64,000 nt of DNA from Marinomonas rhizomae (GCF_003315485.1 NZ_QNSE01000005.1:1-64000); one strand, 5' to 3'; counted from the stretch's first letter, positions 16,567-26,418 are shown. Notes: a model not told the origin generated them from the letters alone. Numbers and translations are program-made.

Positions 16567-17421
16567 CTAAGCCTTAACGACTTTCTGGCATTGCACACCT
16601 AGCTTATCAATACCCAGCTTCATTTCTTCGCCACCTTTTAGATAGATTGGCGGATTGAAACCTAAGCCAACACCTGGCGGAGTGCCCGTTGAAATAATAT
16701 CGCCCGGTTGCAGGCTCATATAGCGACTGCAATAAGCGATCAAGTGAGGCACTTTAAACACCATGGTTGATGTCGAACCATTCTGATAACGCTTACCATC
16801 AACTTCTAACCAAATACCAAGATCATTAAAATCACCCACTTCATCAGGAGTTACTAACCAAGGGCCAGTGGGTCCAAAGGTGTCACAACCTTTACCTTTA
16901 TCCCAAGTACCTGTTCCCTCAAGTTGGAAAGCTCGTTCGGAAACATCATTGATCACGCAAAAACCAGCAACATGCTGCATCGCATCGGCTTCAGATATAT
17001 CACTACCGCCTTCGCCAATAACGATGCCTAGTTCGACTTCCCAATCTGTTTTTTCAGAGCCTTTAGGAATCTTTACATCATCGTTTGGACCAACAATCGC
17101 AGACGTCCATTTATTAAAGATAACTGGCTCTGCTGGGACCGGCATTCCGGATTCCGCCGCGTGATCGGCGTAATTCAAGCCAATACAAACAAACTTACCC
17201 ACATTTGCCACACAGGCACCAAGGCGTAAATCTTCTTGTGGTACGCCATCGACCAACGGCAAACTGTTCATATCTAGTTCATTCAATTTGGCCATGGTGG
17301 CTAAACTCAAATGCTCATCAGACAAATCAGGAATGATCGACGACAAATCACGAACTCGGCCACTATCATCAAGTAAACCTGGCTTTTCTTTCCCTAATGG
17401 TCCGAAGCGAACTAATTTCAT
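16567..17421 (-). CDS. FAH-family hydrolase (probable 2,4-diketo-3-deoxy-L-fuconate hydrolase)
   Basis: This 284-residue fumarylacetoacetate hydrolase family protein has the core motifs FVCIGLNYADHA, the metal-binding WEVELGIVIG and FCVINDVSERAFQ, and STGTPPGVG. In L-fucose or L-rhamnose oxidation such an enzyme splits the diketo sugar acid into pyruvate and lactate. The position in an operon with an L-fucose-type dehydrogenase, an SDR and a sugar importer supports that role. A terminator-like hairpin upstream (17437-17475) separates it from the binding protein gene. Confidence 0.88.
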   Translation of the reverse strand: MKLVRFGPLGKEKPGLLDDSGRVRDLSSIIPDLSDEHLSLATMAKLNELDMNSLPLVDGVPQEDLRLGACVANVGKFVCIGLNYADHAAESGMPVPAEPVIFNKWTSAIVGPNDDVKIPKGSEKTDWEVELGIVIGEGGSDISEADAMQHVAGFCVINDVSERAFQLEGTGTWDKGKGCDTFGPTGPWLVTPDEVGDFNDLGIWLEVDGKRYQNGSTSTMVFKVPHLIAYCSRYMSLQPGDIISTGTPPGVGLGFNPPIYLKGGEEMKLGIDKLGVQCQKVVKA

Positions 17422-17436
17422 TGCTTTCTCCTATGT

Positions 17437-17475
17437 ATAAAAAAGCTATGGTAAGTAGATACTTCACCATAGCTT
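17437..17475 (-). terminator. Intra-operon terminator after the sugar binding-protein gene
   Basis: AAGCTATGGT (17443-17452) pairs with ACCATAGCTT (17466-17475), with a second inner AGTA/TACT pairing, and on the minus strand the stem is followed by TTTTTT. It lies between the binding protein gene and the two downstream enzyme genes, so it would reduce their transcription. Confidence 0.75.
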
Positions 17476-17482
17476 AGGGTTG

Positions 17483-18430
17483 TTATTTATATAGAACAGC
17501 GGCGATTTTTGGATCGTCAATGTTCTTAGCTGTGTAATAGTAGAAACCGGTGTCGATTACTTTTGGCACGGTTTCACCTTTGATTGTTTGAACCGCTGCT
17601 TTCACCGTTTCATAACCAATTCCGATTGGGTTCTGTGTAATAGCCCCCGCCATCAACCCACTGCGAATCGCATTCATCTGAGCCGTGCCAGAGTCAAACC
17701 CGATAATAACCAAGTCTGTTGCTTTAGATTCACGAGCGGCATTTACGACGCCGACGGCTGATCCCTCATTAGTCCCAAACATGCCGACTAAATTCGGATA
17801 AGAAGTCAAAATTGCGCGGGCAACTTCTGTCGATTTCAATTGATCGCCATCGCCGTATTGAACCGTTACCACATCAATATTAGGGTGAGCATCTTTCATG
17901 CGTTTTAGAAAACCATCACGGCGATCAATACCTGTCGTACCGGTTTGACTGTGTGCCACAACTGCAACTTGGCCTTTATTACCTATTAACTCAGCCATTT
18001 TATCTGCGGCAAGAGCCGACGCGGCTAAGTTATCAGTCGTTGCCGTTGTAACTGGAATATCACTTTCAACACCACTATCAAACGCTACAACAGGGATACC
18101 GGCTTTTTGCGCTTTGCGTAGCAACGGAATGGCCGCTTGGCTGTCTAGAGCGGCAAAACCAATAGCATCAGGTTTATTCGCTAAGGCAGCCGCTAACATG
18201 TCGATCTGTCGATCCACTTGCGCTTCTGTATCCGGTCCTTCAAATGTAACTCGAACGTTAAATTCTTCTGCAGCTTGATCAGCGCCTTGCTTCACAGCTT
18301 GCCAAAACTGATGCTGAAAACCTTTTGAGATTAATGGGATGTATAGCTGATCATCTGCTTTCACAAGAGATGACGTTGCCATAATAGTGACAGCACTGAT
18401 AAGACCTACTAGTTTGCGACGTGACAACAT
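17483..18430 (-). CDS. Sugar ABC transporter periplasmic binding protein (RbsB type)
   Basis: I choose ATG 18430, preceded by GGAGG. The longer frame to 18508 lacks a ribosome site. This gives 315 residues with a signal peptide (MLSRRKLVGLISAVTIMATS, cleaved after KA). The mature part has the Peripla_BP_4 pattern IPLISKGFQHQFWQAVKQGA, IDMLAAALANKPDAIGFAAL and GMFGTNEGSAVGVV. It would bind a monosaccharide in the periplasm. From context this is L-fucose or a related deoxy or L-sugar. Confidence 0.93.
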   Translation of the reverse strand: MLSRRKLVGLISAVTIMATSSLVKADDQLYIPLISKGFQHQFWQAVKQGADQAAEEFNVRVTFEGPDTEAQVDRQIDMLAAALANKPDAIGFAALDSQAAIPLLRKAQKAGIPVVAFDSGVESDIPVTTATTDNLAASALAADKMAELIGNKGQVAVVAHSQTGTTGIDRRDGFLKRMKDAHPNIDVVTVQYGDGDQLKSTEVARAILTSYPNLVGMFGTNEGSAVGVVNAARESKATDLVIIGFDSGTAQMNAIRSGLMAGAITQNPIGIGYETVKAAVQTIKGETVPKVIDTGFYYYTAKNIDDPKIAAVLYK

Positions 18431-18521
18431 GTCCGTTCCTCCGTTAATGTTGTTATTTTCGAGGTTCACTTTCTTGTGGTGGCGATATGCCACCGGTTTT
18501 TCTAACAATGGTTACTTTGCA

Positions 18522-19529
18522 TTATTTTGATTTTTGACGGCGCATCATGTCGGCATAAACAGCCAAAATAATAATGATGCCTGTTACGACGGTCTGCCAT
18601 TCTTGTGCAACCGACAGAACTCGTAATCCGTTCGTTAATACCGCCATAATTAAGGCACCGATTAACGTACCAATAATCGTGCCGCGCCCACCTGATAGAG
18701 ACGTACCGCCGATCACCACTGCGGCGATAGCTTCTAATTCATAACCAAGACCAAGCGCAGGTTGAGCTGAGTTCAAACGAGAAGAAATCAAGATACCGGC
18801 AATGCCACAAATGCCACCAGCGACGGCGTAAATAGCAATTTTCCAACGATCAGTGTTCACACCAGACAAACGCACGGCCTCTTCATTTGAGCCAATTCCG
18901 AAACAGTAACGTCCCAAAATAGTTTTGCTCAATACATAACTCGCTACACCTGCAACAATGAAGAGAATCAATACGCCATTTGGAATAGGCAGAAAAGGCA
19001 GTACTTCGCCAATCAAAGAGCCCCGCGAGATCTCATCAAAGCCTTCTGTATTATTGAAGTAAATCGGACGAGCACCACTTACAACTAGAGATAAACCTTT
19101 TAAAATCAGCATCATGCCTAACGTTGCGATGAAAGGAGGTATCTTCATCTTGGCGACAAAAGATCCAGAACAAAACCCACAGAATGCCCCTGCTAAAATC
19201 GCACCCAGCACACCAATTGGCAGCGGTAAATTCATATTGGTCAACAAAACCCCAGCAATCACCGCAGTGAATGTCATCAGAGTCCCTACCGACAAATCAA
19301 TGCCGCCGGAAATAATAACTAGGGTTGCTGCAACGGCTAGAACGCCATTAACAGAGGTAGCCTGCAGAATGGCTAGCATATTAGACGTCTGCATAAAATT
19401 TGGGGAGGCGATAGAAAATACAATCAACAACACGATTAAACTCGCAAACGCGAGCACTCGTTGATGCGCCGTCATTTTTATCAATTTGCTAACTAAACTT
19501 GGTGGCGTTTTTTGGCTTTCGGTTATCAT
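18522..19529 (-). CDS. Sugar ABC transporter permease (RbsC type)
   Basis: This 335-residue membrane protein of the BPD_transp_2 family has about ten hydrophobic segments. The conserved GGIDLSVGTLM and GGTSLSGGRGTIIGTLIGAL stretches are typical of RbsC-like permeases. It forms the membrane channel with the ATPase encoded just upstream and works with the binding protein encoded just downstream. Confidence 0.95.
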   Translation of the reverse strand: MITESQKTPPSLVSKLIKMTAHQRVLAFASLIVLLIVFSIASPNFMQTSNMLAILQATSVNGVLAVAATLVIISGGIDLSVGTLMTFTAVIAGVLLTNMNLPLPIGVLGAILAGAFCGFCSGSFVAKMKIPPFIATLGMMLILKGLSLVVSGARPIYFNNTEGFDEISRGSLIGEVLPFLPIPNGVLILFIVAGVASYVLSKTILGRYCFGIGSNEEAVRLSGVNTDRWKIAIYAVAGGICGIAGILISSRLNSAQPALGLGYELEAIAAVVIGGTSLSGGRGTIIGTLIGALIMAVLTNGLRVLSVAQEWQTVVTGIIIILAVYADMMRRQKSK

Positions 19530-19551
19530 TATTTTTTTCTCCTGCTAGCCT

Positions 19552-21045
19552 TTACTGAGTGGCTAATGCCATGATTTGTTCTTGTGTTGTTTCTTTTCCG
19601 CCGGGTAATATTCCTGTGAGCTTTCCTTGACACATAACGGCAATTCGATGACTTAAACGCATAACTTCCGGTAGCTCCGAAGAAATGACAATAATGGCTT
19701 TGCCTTGCTTCGCTAGAGACTCAAGTAGTTTATAAATCTCTGACTTGGCCCCCACATCAATGCCACGCGTCGGCTCATCAAATATCAAAATATCGCAGTC
19801 TTTTAATAGCCATTTGGCAATGACCACTTTCTGCTGATTACCGCCAGATAAAAAGCCAACTTCTTGAGTATCTGAAGGCGTTCTTATTCCTAGCTGCTTA
19901 ATATAGCCATTCGCAATGCTGCTCATTTCAGCTTCGTTTAATGCGCCTAAAGAACGCGTAAAACGGTTTAAAGTCGCCATAGCAATATTGGCTCTGACAT
20001 CCATGCCTAGGGCCAAACCAAAATGCTTTCGGTCTTCCGACAAATAACCAATACCAGCCGCGACCGCATCACTTGGAGACTCAATCTGGCACAGTTTGCC
20101 ATTCACCCAAACCTCGCCAGAATCAATTGGGTCAGCGCCAAAAATAGCCCGAGCGACTTCCGTTCTTCCTGCTCCCATCAAGCCAGCGAAACCTAAAATC
20201 TCCCCTTTCTTAAGAGAAAAGTTCACATCTTTAATCTCTTTACCTCGATTCAGCCCTTTCACCGCCAGCAGTTCAGGTTGTGTGGATAAATCAGGGATAT
20301 ACACGGCCTCGTCTTTCACTTCTCGCCCAACCATCATGGAAATGATCTTAGAAAGTGGCGTTTCTTTCGCTTCTACCGTACCTATGTATTCACCATCACG
20401 TAACACTGTTACTCGGTCTGCAATTTGCTTGATTTCATCCATTTTGTGACTGATGTAGATAATGCCGACACCTTCTGATTTAAGACGTCGAATTATGACA
20501 AACAGCTCTGCAATTTCGGCATCATTTAAGGCTGCCGTCGGCTCATCCATAATGAGAACACGAGATTGAAATGACAACGCTTTGGCAATTTCGACCATCT
20601 GCTGCTTGGCAACCGTTAGGCTGCCAATTTCTGTCATCGGTTCAATATCAAAGTTCATCTTTTTAAAGATGTCACTGGCTTGGCTATTTAAGCGTTTTTC
20701 ATCAATCACCCCCCAAGATGAACGAGGCTCTCGACCAATAAAAACATTCTGTGCCACGGTCAGATCATTCATCAAACTCAGTTCCTGATGAATAATGCCC
20801 ACTCCTGCCTTCTGCGCCGCTTTAGGACCATCAAAGTCAGTGAGCTGGTCACTGACTTTTACTGTGCCGCCGTCTTTTTGATAAACGCCCGACAGTATTT
20901 TCATCAAAGTAGATTTACCAGCACCGTTCTCTCCCATTAGGGCATGCACTTCACCTTTTTCAAGATTAAAGTCCACACCTCTAAGGGAATATACGCCGGG
21001 GAATCGTTTCTCAATTCCGATCATTTCAACCAATAACGGCATCAT
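19552..21045 (-). CDS. Sugar ABC transporter ATP-binding protein (RbsA type, two ATPase domains)
   Basis: This is a tandem ATPase of about 497 residues. The first domain has Walker [13 protein letters not shown], an ABC signature replaced by [16 protein letters not shown], and Walker [12 protein letters not shown]. The second has the degenerate Walker [13 protein letters not shown], signature LSGGNQQKV and [15 protein letters not shown]. This asymmetry is normal for RbsA/MglA. I choose ATG 21045, five bases after GGAG, over GTG 21051. The gene sits in the fucose-type operon. Confidence 0.95.
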   Translation of the reverse strand: MMPLLVEMIGIEKRFPGVYSLRGVDFNLEKGEVHALMGENGAGKSTLMKILSGVYQKDGGTVKVSDQLTDFDGPKAAQKAGVGIIHQELSLMNDLTVAQNVFIGREPRSSWGVIDEKRLNSQASDIFKKMNFDIEPMTEIGSLTVAKQQMVEIAKALSFQSRVLIMDEPTAALNDAEIAELFVIIRRLKSEGVGIIYISHKMDEIKQIADRVTVLRDGEYIGTVEAKETPLSKIISMMVGREVKDEAVYIPDLSTQPELLAVKGLNRGKEIKDVNFSLKKGEILGFAGLMGAGRTEVARAIFGADPIDSGEVWVNGKLCQIESPSDAVAAGIGYLSEDRKHFGLALGMDVRANIAMATLNRFTRSLGALNEAEMSSIANGYIKQLGIRTPSDTQEVGFLSGGNQQKVVIAKWLLKDCDILIFDEPTRGIDVGAKSEIYKLLESLAKQGKAIIVISSELPEVMRLSHRIAVMCQGKLTGILPGGKETTQEQIMALATQ

Positions 21046-21099
21046 TCTCACTCCGTAACAAACACTAGGTTGATTAGAGTTTTCCTCTAAGTAACCCAG

Positions 21100-21849
21100 T
21101 TAAATAGTCACACCACCATCGACGAGTAACGACTGCCCCGTCACATATACACTTTCATCAGACAATAAATACACAATGAGAGGGGTAATATCCGCTACCT
21201 CAGCAAGACGCCCCATCGGCTGACGAGCAATAAAATCTTTCTGTGCTTGAACAGGGTCCGCAGCAGAAGAAATTCGGCCTTGTAGAGAAGGCGTATTAAC
21301 CGTTCCCGGACAAATCGAATTACAACGTATACCTTGCGTCACAAAATCTGCAGCAATACCTTTTGATAAACCGATAACAGCGGCTTTAGTTGCACCATAC
21401 GCGGTGCGCATTGGGAAACCTTTAATAGATGACGCCATAGAAGCCATATTCACTACAGAAGAAGAGCCTGTGATTTTGGCTTGTTCCATCATCCCCGGCA
21501 AAAAAGCCCGACACATACGCATCATAGATGTGACGTTCAAATTCACGCTAAACTCCCAGTCTTCGTCACTGATGTCTAATACACTGCCATGATGAACAAA
21601 ACCAGCACAGTTAAACAAACCATCAAGGTTCGGCATCTGTTCAGCAAATGATTTAATGGCTTTAGCGTCCATCACATCCAATAGGTGCGTCTGGATACTT
21701 GGACAATCTTTTTTTAAAGTTTGTAGCGCACTTTCATTGATATCAGTCGCAATAACATGAGCGCCTTCACGCATACAGGCTTCAGCACTTGCACGCCCCA
21801 TACCTTGACCAGCGGCTGTTATTAATATTGTTTTGCCTTTAAGTCTCAC
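21100..21849 (-). CDS. SDR dehydrogenase (probable 2-keto-3-deoxy-L-fuconate dehydrogenase)
   Basis: This 249-residue classical short-chain dehydrogenase has the NAD motif ITAAGQGMGRA, NCAG at about 81-84, and the catalytic Ser with YGATK. The sequence resembles the group that oxidises C4 of 2-keto-3-deoxy-L-fuconate, the step between the dehydratase and the FAH-type hydrolase, both encoded in this operon. Other SDR substrates cannot be excluded from sequence alone. Confidence 0.85.
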   Translation of the reverse strand: MRLKGKTILITAAGQGMGRASAEACMREGAHVIATDINESALQTLKKDCPSIQTHLLDVMDAKAIKSFAEQMPNLDGLFNCAGFVHHGSVLDISDEDWEFSVNLNVTSMMRMCRAFLPGMMEQAKITGSSSVVNMASMASSIKGFPMRTAYGATKAAVIGLSKGIAADFVTQGIRCNSICPGTVNTPSLQGRISSAADPVQAQKDFIARQPMGRLAEVADITPLIVYLLSDESVYVTGQSLLVDGGVTI

Positions 21850-21881
21850 AATCGTTTCTCCATTTAACTAGATGATAATAG

Positions 21882-23408
21882 CTACATCACAGCGCCAATT
21901 TGCCAAGGCACAAACTCTGCCCCACCAAACCCAAGCGCTTCACTTTTTGTTTCTTCTCCAGAAGCAATTCGAATAATCAGTTCGAATAACTCCTGACCTT
22001 TCTCTTCTATAGACACACCACTGGTGACGATATCGCCACAATTTAGATCCATATCTTCTTGGAGCCGGCGATACATCTCAGTGTTCGTCGCCAACTTGAT
22101 ACAAGGCGTAGGCTTATAACCAGAAACTGAACCTCGTCCTGTCGTAAAAATAATCATATTCGCCCCCGATGCGACCTGACCGGTGACCGAGCAAGGGTCG
22201 AAACCAGGGCTATCCATAAACACGAAACCTTTTTTATCGATTGATTCACCAAACAGATAAACATCGGTTAATGGCGCGCTGCCGCTTTTCGCCACGGCTC
22301 CTAAGGACTTTTCAAGAATGGTAGTTAAACCACCATTTTTATTGCCGGGGCTTGGGTTATTGTCCATTTCTCCGCCATTACGAGCACAGTAATCTTCCCA
22401 CCAAAGGATGCGCTCAATCAGTTTTTGCCCAACGTCTTTAGTCACGGCTCGGCGTGTCAATAAATGCTCGGCGCCATACACTTCAGAGGTTTCGGAAAGA
22501 ATGGTGGTGCCTCCGTGGCGCACTAATAAATCGGAGGCGTAACCTAAGGCTGGATTGGCGGTAATGCCTGAATAGCCATCGGAGCCACCACATTGCATAC
22601 CGACCATAATTTCGGAGACAGGTGCGGGTTCTCGTGTTGCTTTATTTGCTGCTTGCGCTAATAAGTGCAGTTCCTGTAAGCCTTTTTCGATTGTTTTTCG
22701 CGTGCCACCTTCAGACTGAATCGTCATATAACGAAAGGCAGCGCTCGGTTCTTGGCTGTCCACAAGGCTAGACACTTGCAGTACTTCACAGCCAAGACCG
22801 ACCAACAAAATGCCACCGAAATTTGGATTATTGGCATAACCCGTCAGCGTACGGTGAAGAGTTTGATAGCCTTCGCCTTGACCCGACATGCCACAGCCAG
22901 TGCTATGAACAATCGGCACAATGCCGTCTATATTCGGATAATCTTTTAGGAAATCAGTTTTAGTAGCCGCCTCTTCGATAAAACGCGCAACAGAACCAGC
23001 ACAATTAACCGAAGTTAAAATACCAAGATAGTTACGAGTACCGACTCTGCCATTTTCACGGTGATAACCGTTAAAAGTACGAGGTGTTAAAATGGGAGGT
23101 AATGAATGGCTGCTTTGAGAAAATGCATAGTCTTGAAGATGCTCGCCCATGCCCATGTTTTGAACGTGTACATGTTCTCCGAGCGCTATAGCTTGTGTCG
23201 CTTGTCCAATGATTTGGCCATAGCGAATAACATTATCGCCTTGCGCTATATTCTTAACAGCGACCTTATGACCTCTTGGGACATAGCTAAGTAGCGTAAC
23301 GTCAAATTCGTTTAATTGACTGCCTTGAGCAAGATCGCTTAAGGCGATAACGACGTTATCGTTAGTGTGTAAACGAATGGTTTGTTTTGACCCAATGATC
23401 ATGGGCAA
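21882..23408 (-). CDS. UxaA-family sugar-acid dehydratase (probable L-fuconate dehydratase role)
   Basis: This 508-residue protein combines the SAF-like N-terminal domain (1-100) and the UxaA C-terminal core, with NGYHRENGRVGTRNYLGI, HSTGCGM, GMQCGGSDGYSGITANPALG and NPSPGNKNGGLTT. Members dehydrate altronate, galactarate or related acids using Fe. In this operon the missing step is L-fuconate dehydration, normally given to an enolase-type enzyme. A UxaA-type protein also sits in the Campylobacter L-fucose locus. It is the first gene of the minus-strand operon and is divergent from the GntR gene. Confidence 0.85.
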   Translation of the reverse strand: MPMIIGSKQTIRLHTNDNVVIALSDLAQGSQLNEFDVTLLSYVPRGHKVAVKNIAQGDNVIRYGQIIGQATQAIALGEHVHVQNMGMGEHLQDYAFSQSSHSLPPILTPRTFNGYHRENGRVGTRNYLGILTSVNCAGSVARFIEEAATKTDFLKDYPNIDGIVPIVHSTGCGMSGQGEGYQTLHRTLTGYANNPNFGGILLVGLGCEVLQVSSLVDSQEPSAAFRYMTIQSEGGTRKTIEKGLQELHLLAQAANKATREPAPVSEIMVGMQCGGSDGYSGITANPALGYASDLLVRHGGTTILSETSEVYGAEHLLTRRAVTKDVGQKLIERILWWEDYCARNGGEMDNNPSPGNKNGGLTTILEKSLGAVAKSGSAPLTDVYLFGESIDKKGFVFMDSPGFDPCSVTGQVASGANMIIFTTGRGSVSGYKPTPCIKLATNTEMYRRLQEDMDLNCGDIVTSGVSIEEKGQELFELIIRIASGEETKSEALGFGGAEFVPWQIGAVM

Positions 23409-23480
23409 TCCCCTGTTCTAAATTCACATTTAATTATTGTTGTTGTATATTCAAACTAGCACCAACAATTTCAACCGTCA

Positions 23481-23494
23481 ACTAACATGTTAGT
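23481..23494. promoter_or_regulatory. Palindromic operator candidate for the GntR regulator
   Basis: ACTAACATGTTAGT is a perfect 14-bp palindrome 18 bases before the GntR ATG, in the gap between the divergent dehydratase and regulator genes. The position suits a regulator that controls both. The link is inferred. Confidence 0.45.
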
Positions 23495-23512
23495 ATTAAG
23501 GAAATATTTTCT

Positions 23513-24205
23513 ATGACAGAGTCATCGCTTAATAAAATTCAAAACTTGAGCGGCTCACTGTCTCAGCGGGTCTATCAATCATTACGAGAAGCCATCCTCT
23601 CTATGCAATACCCGCCCGGAACCGTGATTCGAAAAGGCGCAATATGTGAACAGCTGGGCGTTTCACGCTCTCCGGTTGCAGAAGCGTTAGCGCGTCTCTC
23701 TGCAGAAGGTTTGGTGGATGTCATTCCACAATCGGCAACCAAAGTGTCGTGTTTTTCTATGGATGAAATACGTGAGGCAAGTTTTTTACGGCAAGCATTA
23801 GAAATCGCCGCCGTCGAAAAAGTAACGCTCGAGCGCAGTGATGAACAATTGGCGGCATTAACACGAAATGTACGAATGCAAGCGTTATTGGTAGAAGACA
23901 AAGACTTTGTAGGGTTTTACCAAGCCGATGAAGAGTTCCATACGTTACTAATGAACTTCACTGGTTTTAATGGTGTTTCGCAGGTACTTGAAAGCGTTTC
24001 ACTGCATTTAGTTAGAGCACGCATGTTGGTTTTACCTGAAGAAGGAAGGCCGGGCGAAGCCGTAAAAGAACACCAAGCCATTCTTGCGGCAATCAAAAAT
24101 CAAGATGTAGACGCAGCAAGAGAAGCAATGAAGTATCACATTGGACAATTGATACCCAGAATCCTACCACTGGAAGAATCTCACGCTGAATATTTCAAAA
24201 TATAA
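23513..24205 (+). CDS. GntR/FadR-family regulator of the fucose-type genes
   Basis: This 230-residue protein has an N-terminal GntR winged helix (SLREAILSMQYPPGTVIRKG, LGVSRSPVAEALARLSAEGL) and a C-terminal FCD ligand domain (from ~90; LRQALEIAAVEKV, DEEFHTLLMNFTG, HQAILAAIKNQD). It would bind an intermediate of the pathway and control the divergent seven-gene operon and the two enzyme genes that follow it. The start follows AAGGAAA. Confidence 0.92.
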   Translation: MTESSLNKIQNLSGSLSQRVYQSLREAILSMQYPPGTVIRKGAICEQLGVSRSPVAEALARLSAEGLVDVIPQSATKVSCFSMDEIREASFLRQALEIAAVEKVTLERSDEQLAALTRNVRMQALLVEDKDFVGFYQADEEFHTLLMNFTGFNGVSQVLESVSLHLVRARMLVLPEEGRPGEAVKEHQAILAAIKNQDVDAAREAMKYHIGQLIPRILPLEESHAEYFKI

Positions 24206-24272
24206 TTAGCCAAGTATAAGAAGTTCCAGTTTTTAAAGTCATCTTTCCATAATAAAAACAAAGAGGAATAAC

Positions 24273-24710
24273 ATGCTTTACCACGTACCCAATATCATTA
24301 CACCAGAACTGCTTTATGCGATGAGAGCGATGGGACACGGTGATGAATTACTCATCACCGATGCAAATTTTCCGGCCACTAGTCATGGTCAAGAATGCAT
24401 CAGACTCGCTGGCGTAGACAGCTCTGAAGCCTTATCAGCCATATTAACGCTCTTGCCCATCGATACCTTTGTGGAAAATCCTTTTATCACGATGGAAATA
24501 GTCGACCACCCTGAAACCATTCCACCGACGGTGGAGGATTTCACTCAAATCATTCAGCAAAAAACCCCCTTTCTCTCTTCGCCAAAAGGACTTGAGCGTT
24601 TCGAATTTTACGAGCGAGCTAAAAAAGCCTTTGTGATCATTCAAACGTCTGATATTCGCCCATACGCAAACATCATAGTCAAAAAAGGAGTTATAAATCA
24701 TGCAAATTGA
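24273..24710 (+). CDS. fucU: L-fucose mutarotase (RbsD/FucU family)
   Basis: This 145-residue protein starts MLYHVPNIITPELLYAMRAMGHGDELLITDANFPA, where His and Asp of GHGDELLITDANFP are the family signature. It ends with AFVIIQTSDIRPYANIIVKKG. FucU interconverts the anomers of L-fucose, giving the form used by the dehydrogenase. It is preceded by AGAGGAA. It overlaps the lactonase gene by 11 bases, so the two are coupled. Confidence 0.93.
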   Translation: MLYHVPNIITPELLYAMRAMGHGDELLITDANFPATSHGQECIRLAGVDSSEALSAILTLLPIDTFVENPFITMEIVDHPETIPPTVEDFTQIIQQKTPFLSSPKGLERFEFYERAKKAFVIIQTSDIRPYANIIVKKGVINHAN

Positions 24711-25521
24711 TGCTCATCAACACTTTTGGCGGCTAGAGCGAAACGATTATGCTTGGTTAACGCCAGAGCTGACTGAACTGTATAAAGACTTTGAGCCAGA
24801 AGACTTACTTCCCTTGCTAAACAAGCACAATATTGATGGCACTGTACTGGTACAAGCCGCTCCCACAGAAGCAGAAACATGGTTTTTGTTAAAACTTAGC
24901 GAGCAATACGAATGCATAAAAGGCGTCGTTGGCTGGGTTAATTTCGATGATAAAAATGCCTCGAAACGCATAACTGAATGTTCAAAACACCCAAAATTAG
25001 TGGGGATTCGCCCCATGATCCAAGACATTGAAAATGTAAACTGGATGCTAAGTCCCGCTGTCGCTAGAACATTAAGTAGCCTAAGTCAGTGTCAGCTTGT
25101 GTTCGATGCTCTCGTTAAACCTCAACATTTAAAAAATTTGAAACGGCTAGTAGACCAACACCCTAACCTAAAGGTTGTGATCAATCACGGAGCGAAACCC
25201 AATATTAGAGAGAATGAATTACACCAGTGGCGCTTAGATCTCAAAGAATTTCAAGACTTACCAAACGTCAGCTGTAAACTTTCTGGCCTCGTTACAGAAG
25301 CCAATAGTGATTGGCAAGCGAAGGATTTGTTTCCTTATATCGATACCATTTTTGACGTCTTCGGGGAGCAAAGAGTCCTCTGGGGAAGCGACTGGCCAGT
25401 CAGTCTTTTAGCATCGTCTTATACAAAATGGGTCGATACTGTGAATCTATATTTGACCCACAACAATATCTCTAAAGAGTCTGTATTTGGTAACAACGCC
25501 ATGCGTATTTACAACTTATAG
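24700..25521 (+). CDS. Amidohydrolase, probable L-fuconolactonase
   Basis: This 273-residue amidohydrolase 2 (PF04909) protein has metal-binding DAHQHFWRL at the start, VINHGAKPNI (about 158-167), LSGLVTEA and the final Asp motif LWGSDWPVS. The closest known group opens sugar 1,4- or 1,5-lactones such as L-fuconolactone. It overlaps fucU and converges with the second GntR gene, whose stop it overlaps by 6 bases. Confidence 0.9.
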   Translation: MQIDAHQHFWRLERNDYAWLTPELTELYKDFEPEDLLPLLNKHNIDGTVLVQAAPTEAETWFLLKLSEQYECIKGVVGWVNFDDKNASKRITECSKHPKLVGIRPMIQDIENVNWMLSPAVARTLSSLSQCQLVFDALVKPQHLKNLKRLVDQHPNLKVVINHGAKPNIRENELHQWRLDLKEFQDLPNVSCKLSGLVTEANSDWQAKDLFPYIDTIFDVFGEQRVLWGSDWPVSLLASSYTKWVDTVNLYLTHNNISKESVFGNNAMRIYNL

Positions 25522-26418
25522 CATCGCCGTGTCTTTCAAAGATTGTTTGGCAGTGTTTAAGTGTCTTTCAAGAGCAACGGCTGCCCCGCGGTAGTCTTTC
25601 ATTAGCATTTTACCGATAAAATCTAGGTGCTCTTGTACAGCAAGCGTATTACGTTCGCGCTCCGCACTTCTATCCCATTGGTAGTGATAATGAAAAACAA
25701 AACTGATGATGTCGTAAAATTCATTCACGAACTGATTTGGGTGAGCTCGTTGAAGTAGCCCATGCAATTTTTGATCTAATCTTGGGAAATCATCATAGCA
25801 AGTCTCCATCTTGAGAGACAAATTCTTATGTTCAATAAAAAGATCATTAAGTTGTTGCCAGTATTCACTATCTTCGGGCAATTGAATAAAGTTAGATAAG
25901 GAATGCATCTCAAAAAGATGGCGAATTTCATAAAGCTGATCGACAAAAGCTTCATCAAACTTTTTCATTTTCCACTGTGAGCGAGGGTTTTTCTCAATCA
26001 AACCAAAGCGAGAAAAACGAATTAAAAACTCTCTCACCGCAACGGTACTTGTATCTGATTGACGAGCTAACTCAAGCTCTGAGAATTTGTCTCCTGGCTT
26101 AAGCTTGCCATGCTGGATCAAGGTTAGAAAATACTCTTCGACCAACTTTTCTTTTGGTTTGCTTTGCTTACTAACATCAAAAAAATGCTCCGAATTAGGC
26201 ATAGCTATTAGTGTTTTAGTTGCACCAGACTTAACAAGAATGTCGAGCTCTTCTAGGTACTCAACGGCTTTACGAACCGTTGTCCGACTCACACTAAATT
26301 GGTTCGCTAAGACAACATCAGACGGTAAGCTATCGTCTACTTTGTAGTTTTTGATGATGTGTTCTAACAATGTATTAACTAGTTTTTGAAATACAAAATT
26401 TTTACGACTCACAAGCAT
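25516..26418 (-). CDS. GntR-family regulator with two winged helices and an FCD domain
   Basis: This 300-residue protein has an unusual layout. A first GntR winged helix spans 1-65 (PSDVVLANQFSVSRTTVRKA). A second lies at about 85-150 (LIQHGKLKPGDKFSELELAR, STVAVREFLIRFSRFGLI). The FCD ligand domain follows (IRHLFEMHSLSNF, FPRLDQKLHGLLQRA, VQEHLDFIGKMLMKD). Most FadR-type regulators have only one winged helix. It is divergent from the galactonate-type genes starting at 26815 and probably controls them. Confidence 0.88.
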   Translation of the reverse strand: MLVSRKNFVFQKLVNTLLEHIIKNYKVDDSLPSDVVLANQFSVSRTTVRKAVEYLEELDILVKSGATKTLIAMPNSEHFFDVSKQSKPKEKLVEEYFLTLIQHGKLKPGDKFSELELARQSDTSTVAVREFLIRFSRFGLIEKNPRSQWKMKKFDEAFVDQLYEIRHLFEMHSLSNFIQLPEDSEYWQQLNDLFIEHKNLSLKMETCYDDFPRLDQKLHGLLQRAHPNQFVNEFYDIISFVFHYHYQWDRSAERERNTLAVQEHLDFIGKMLMKDYRGAAVALERHLNTAKQSLKDTAML

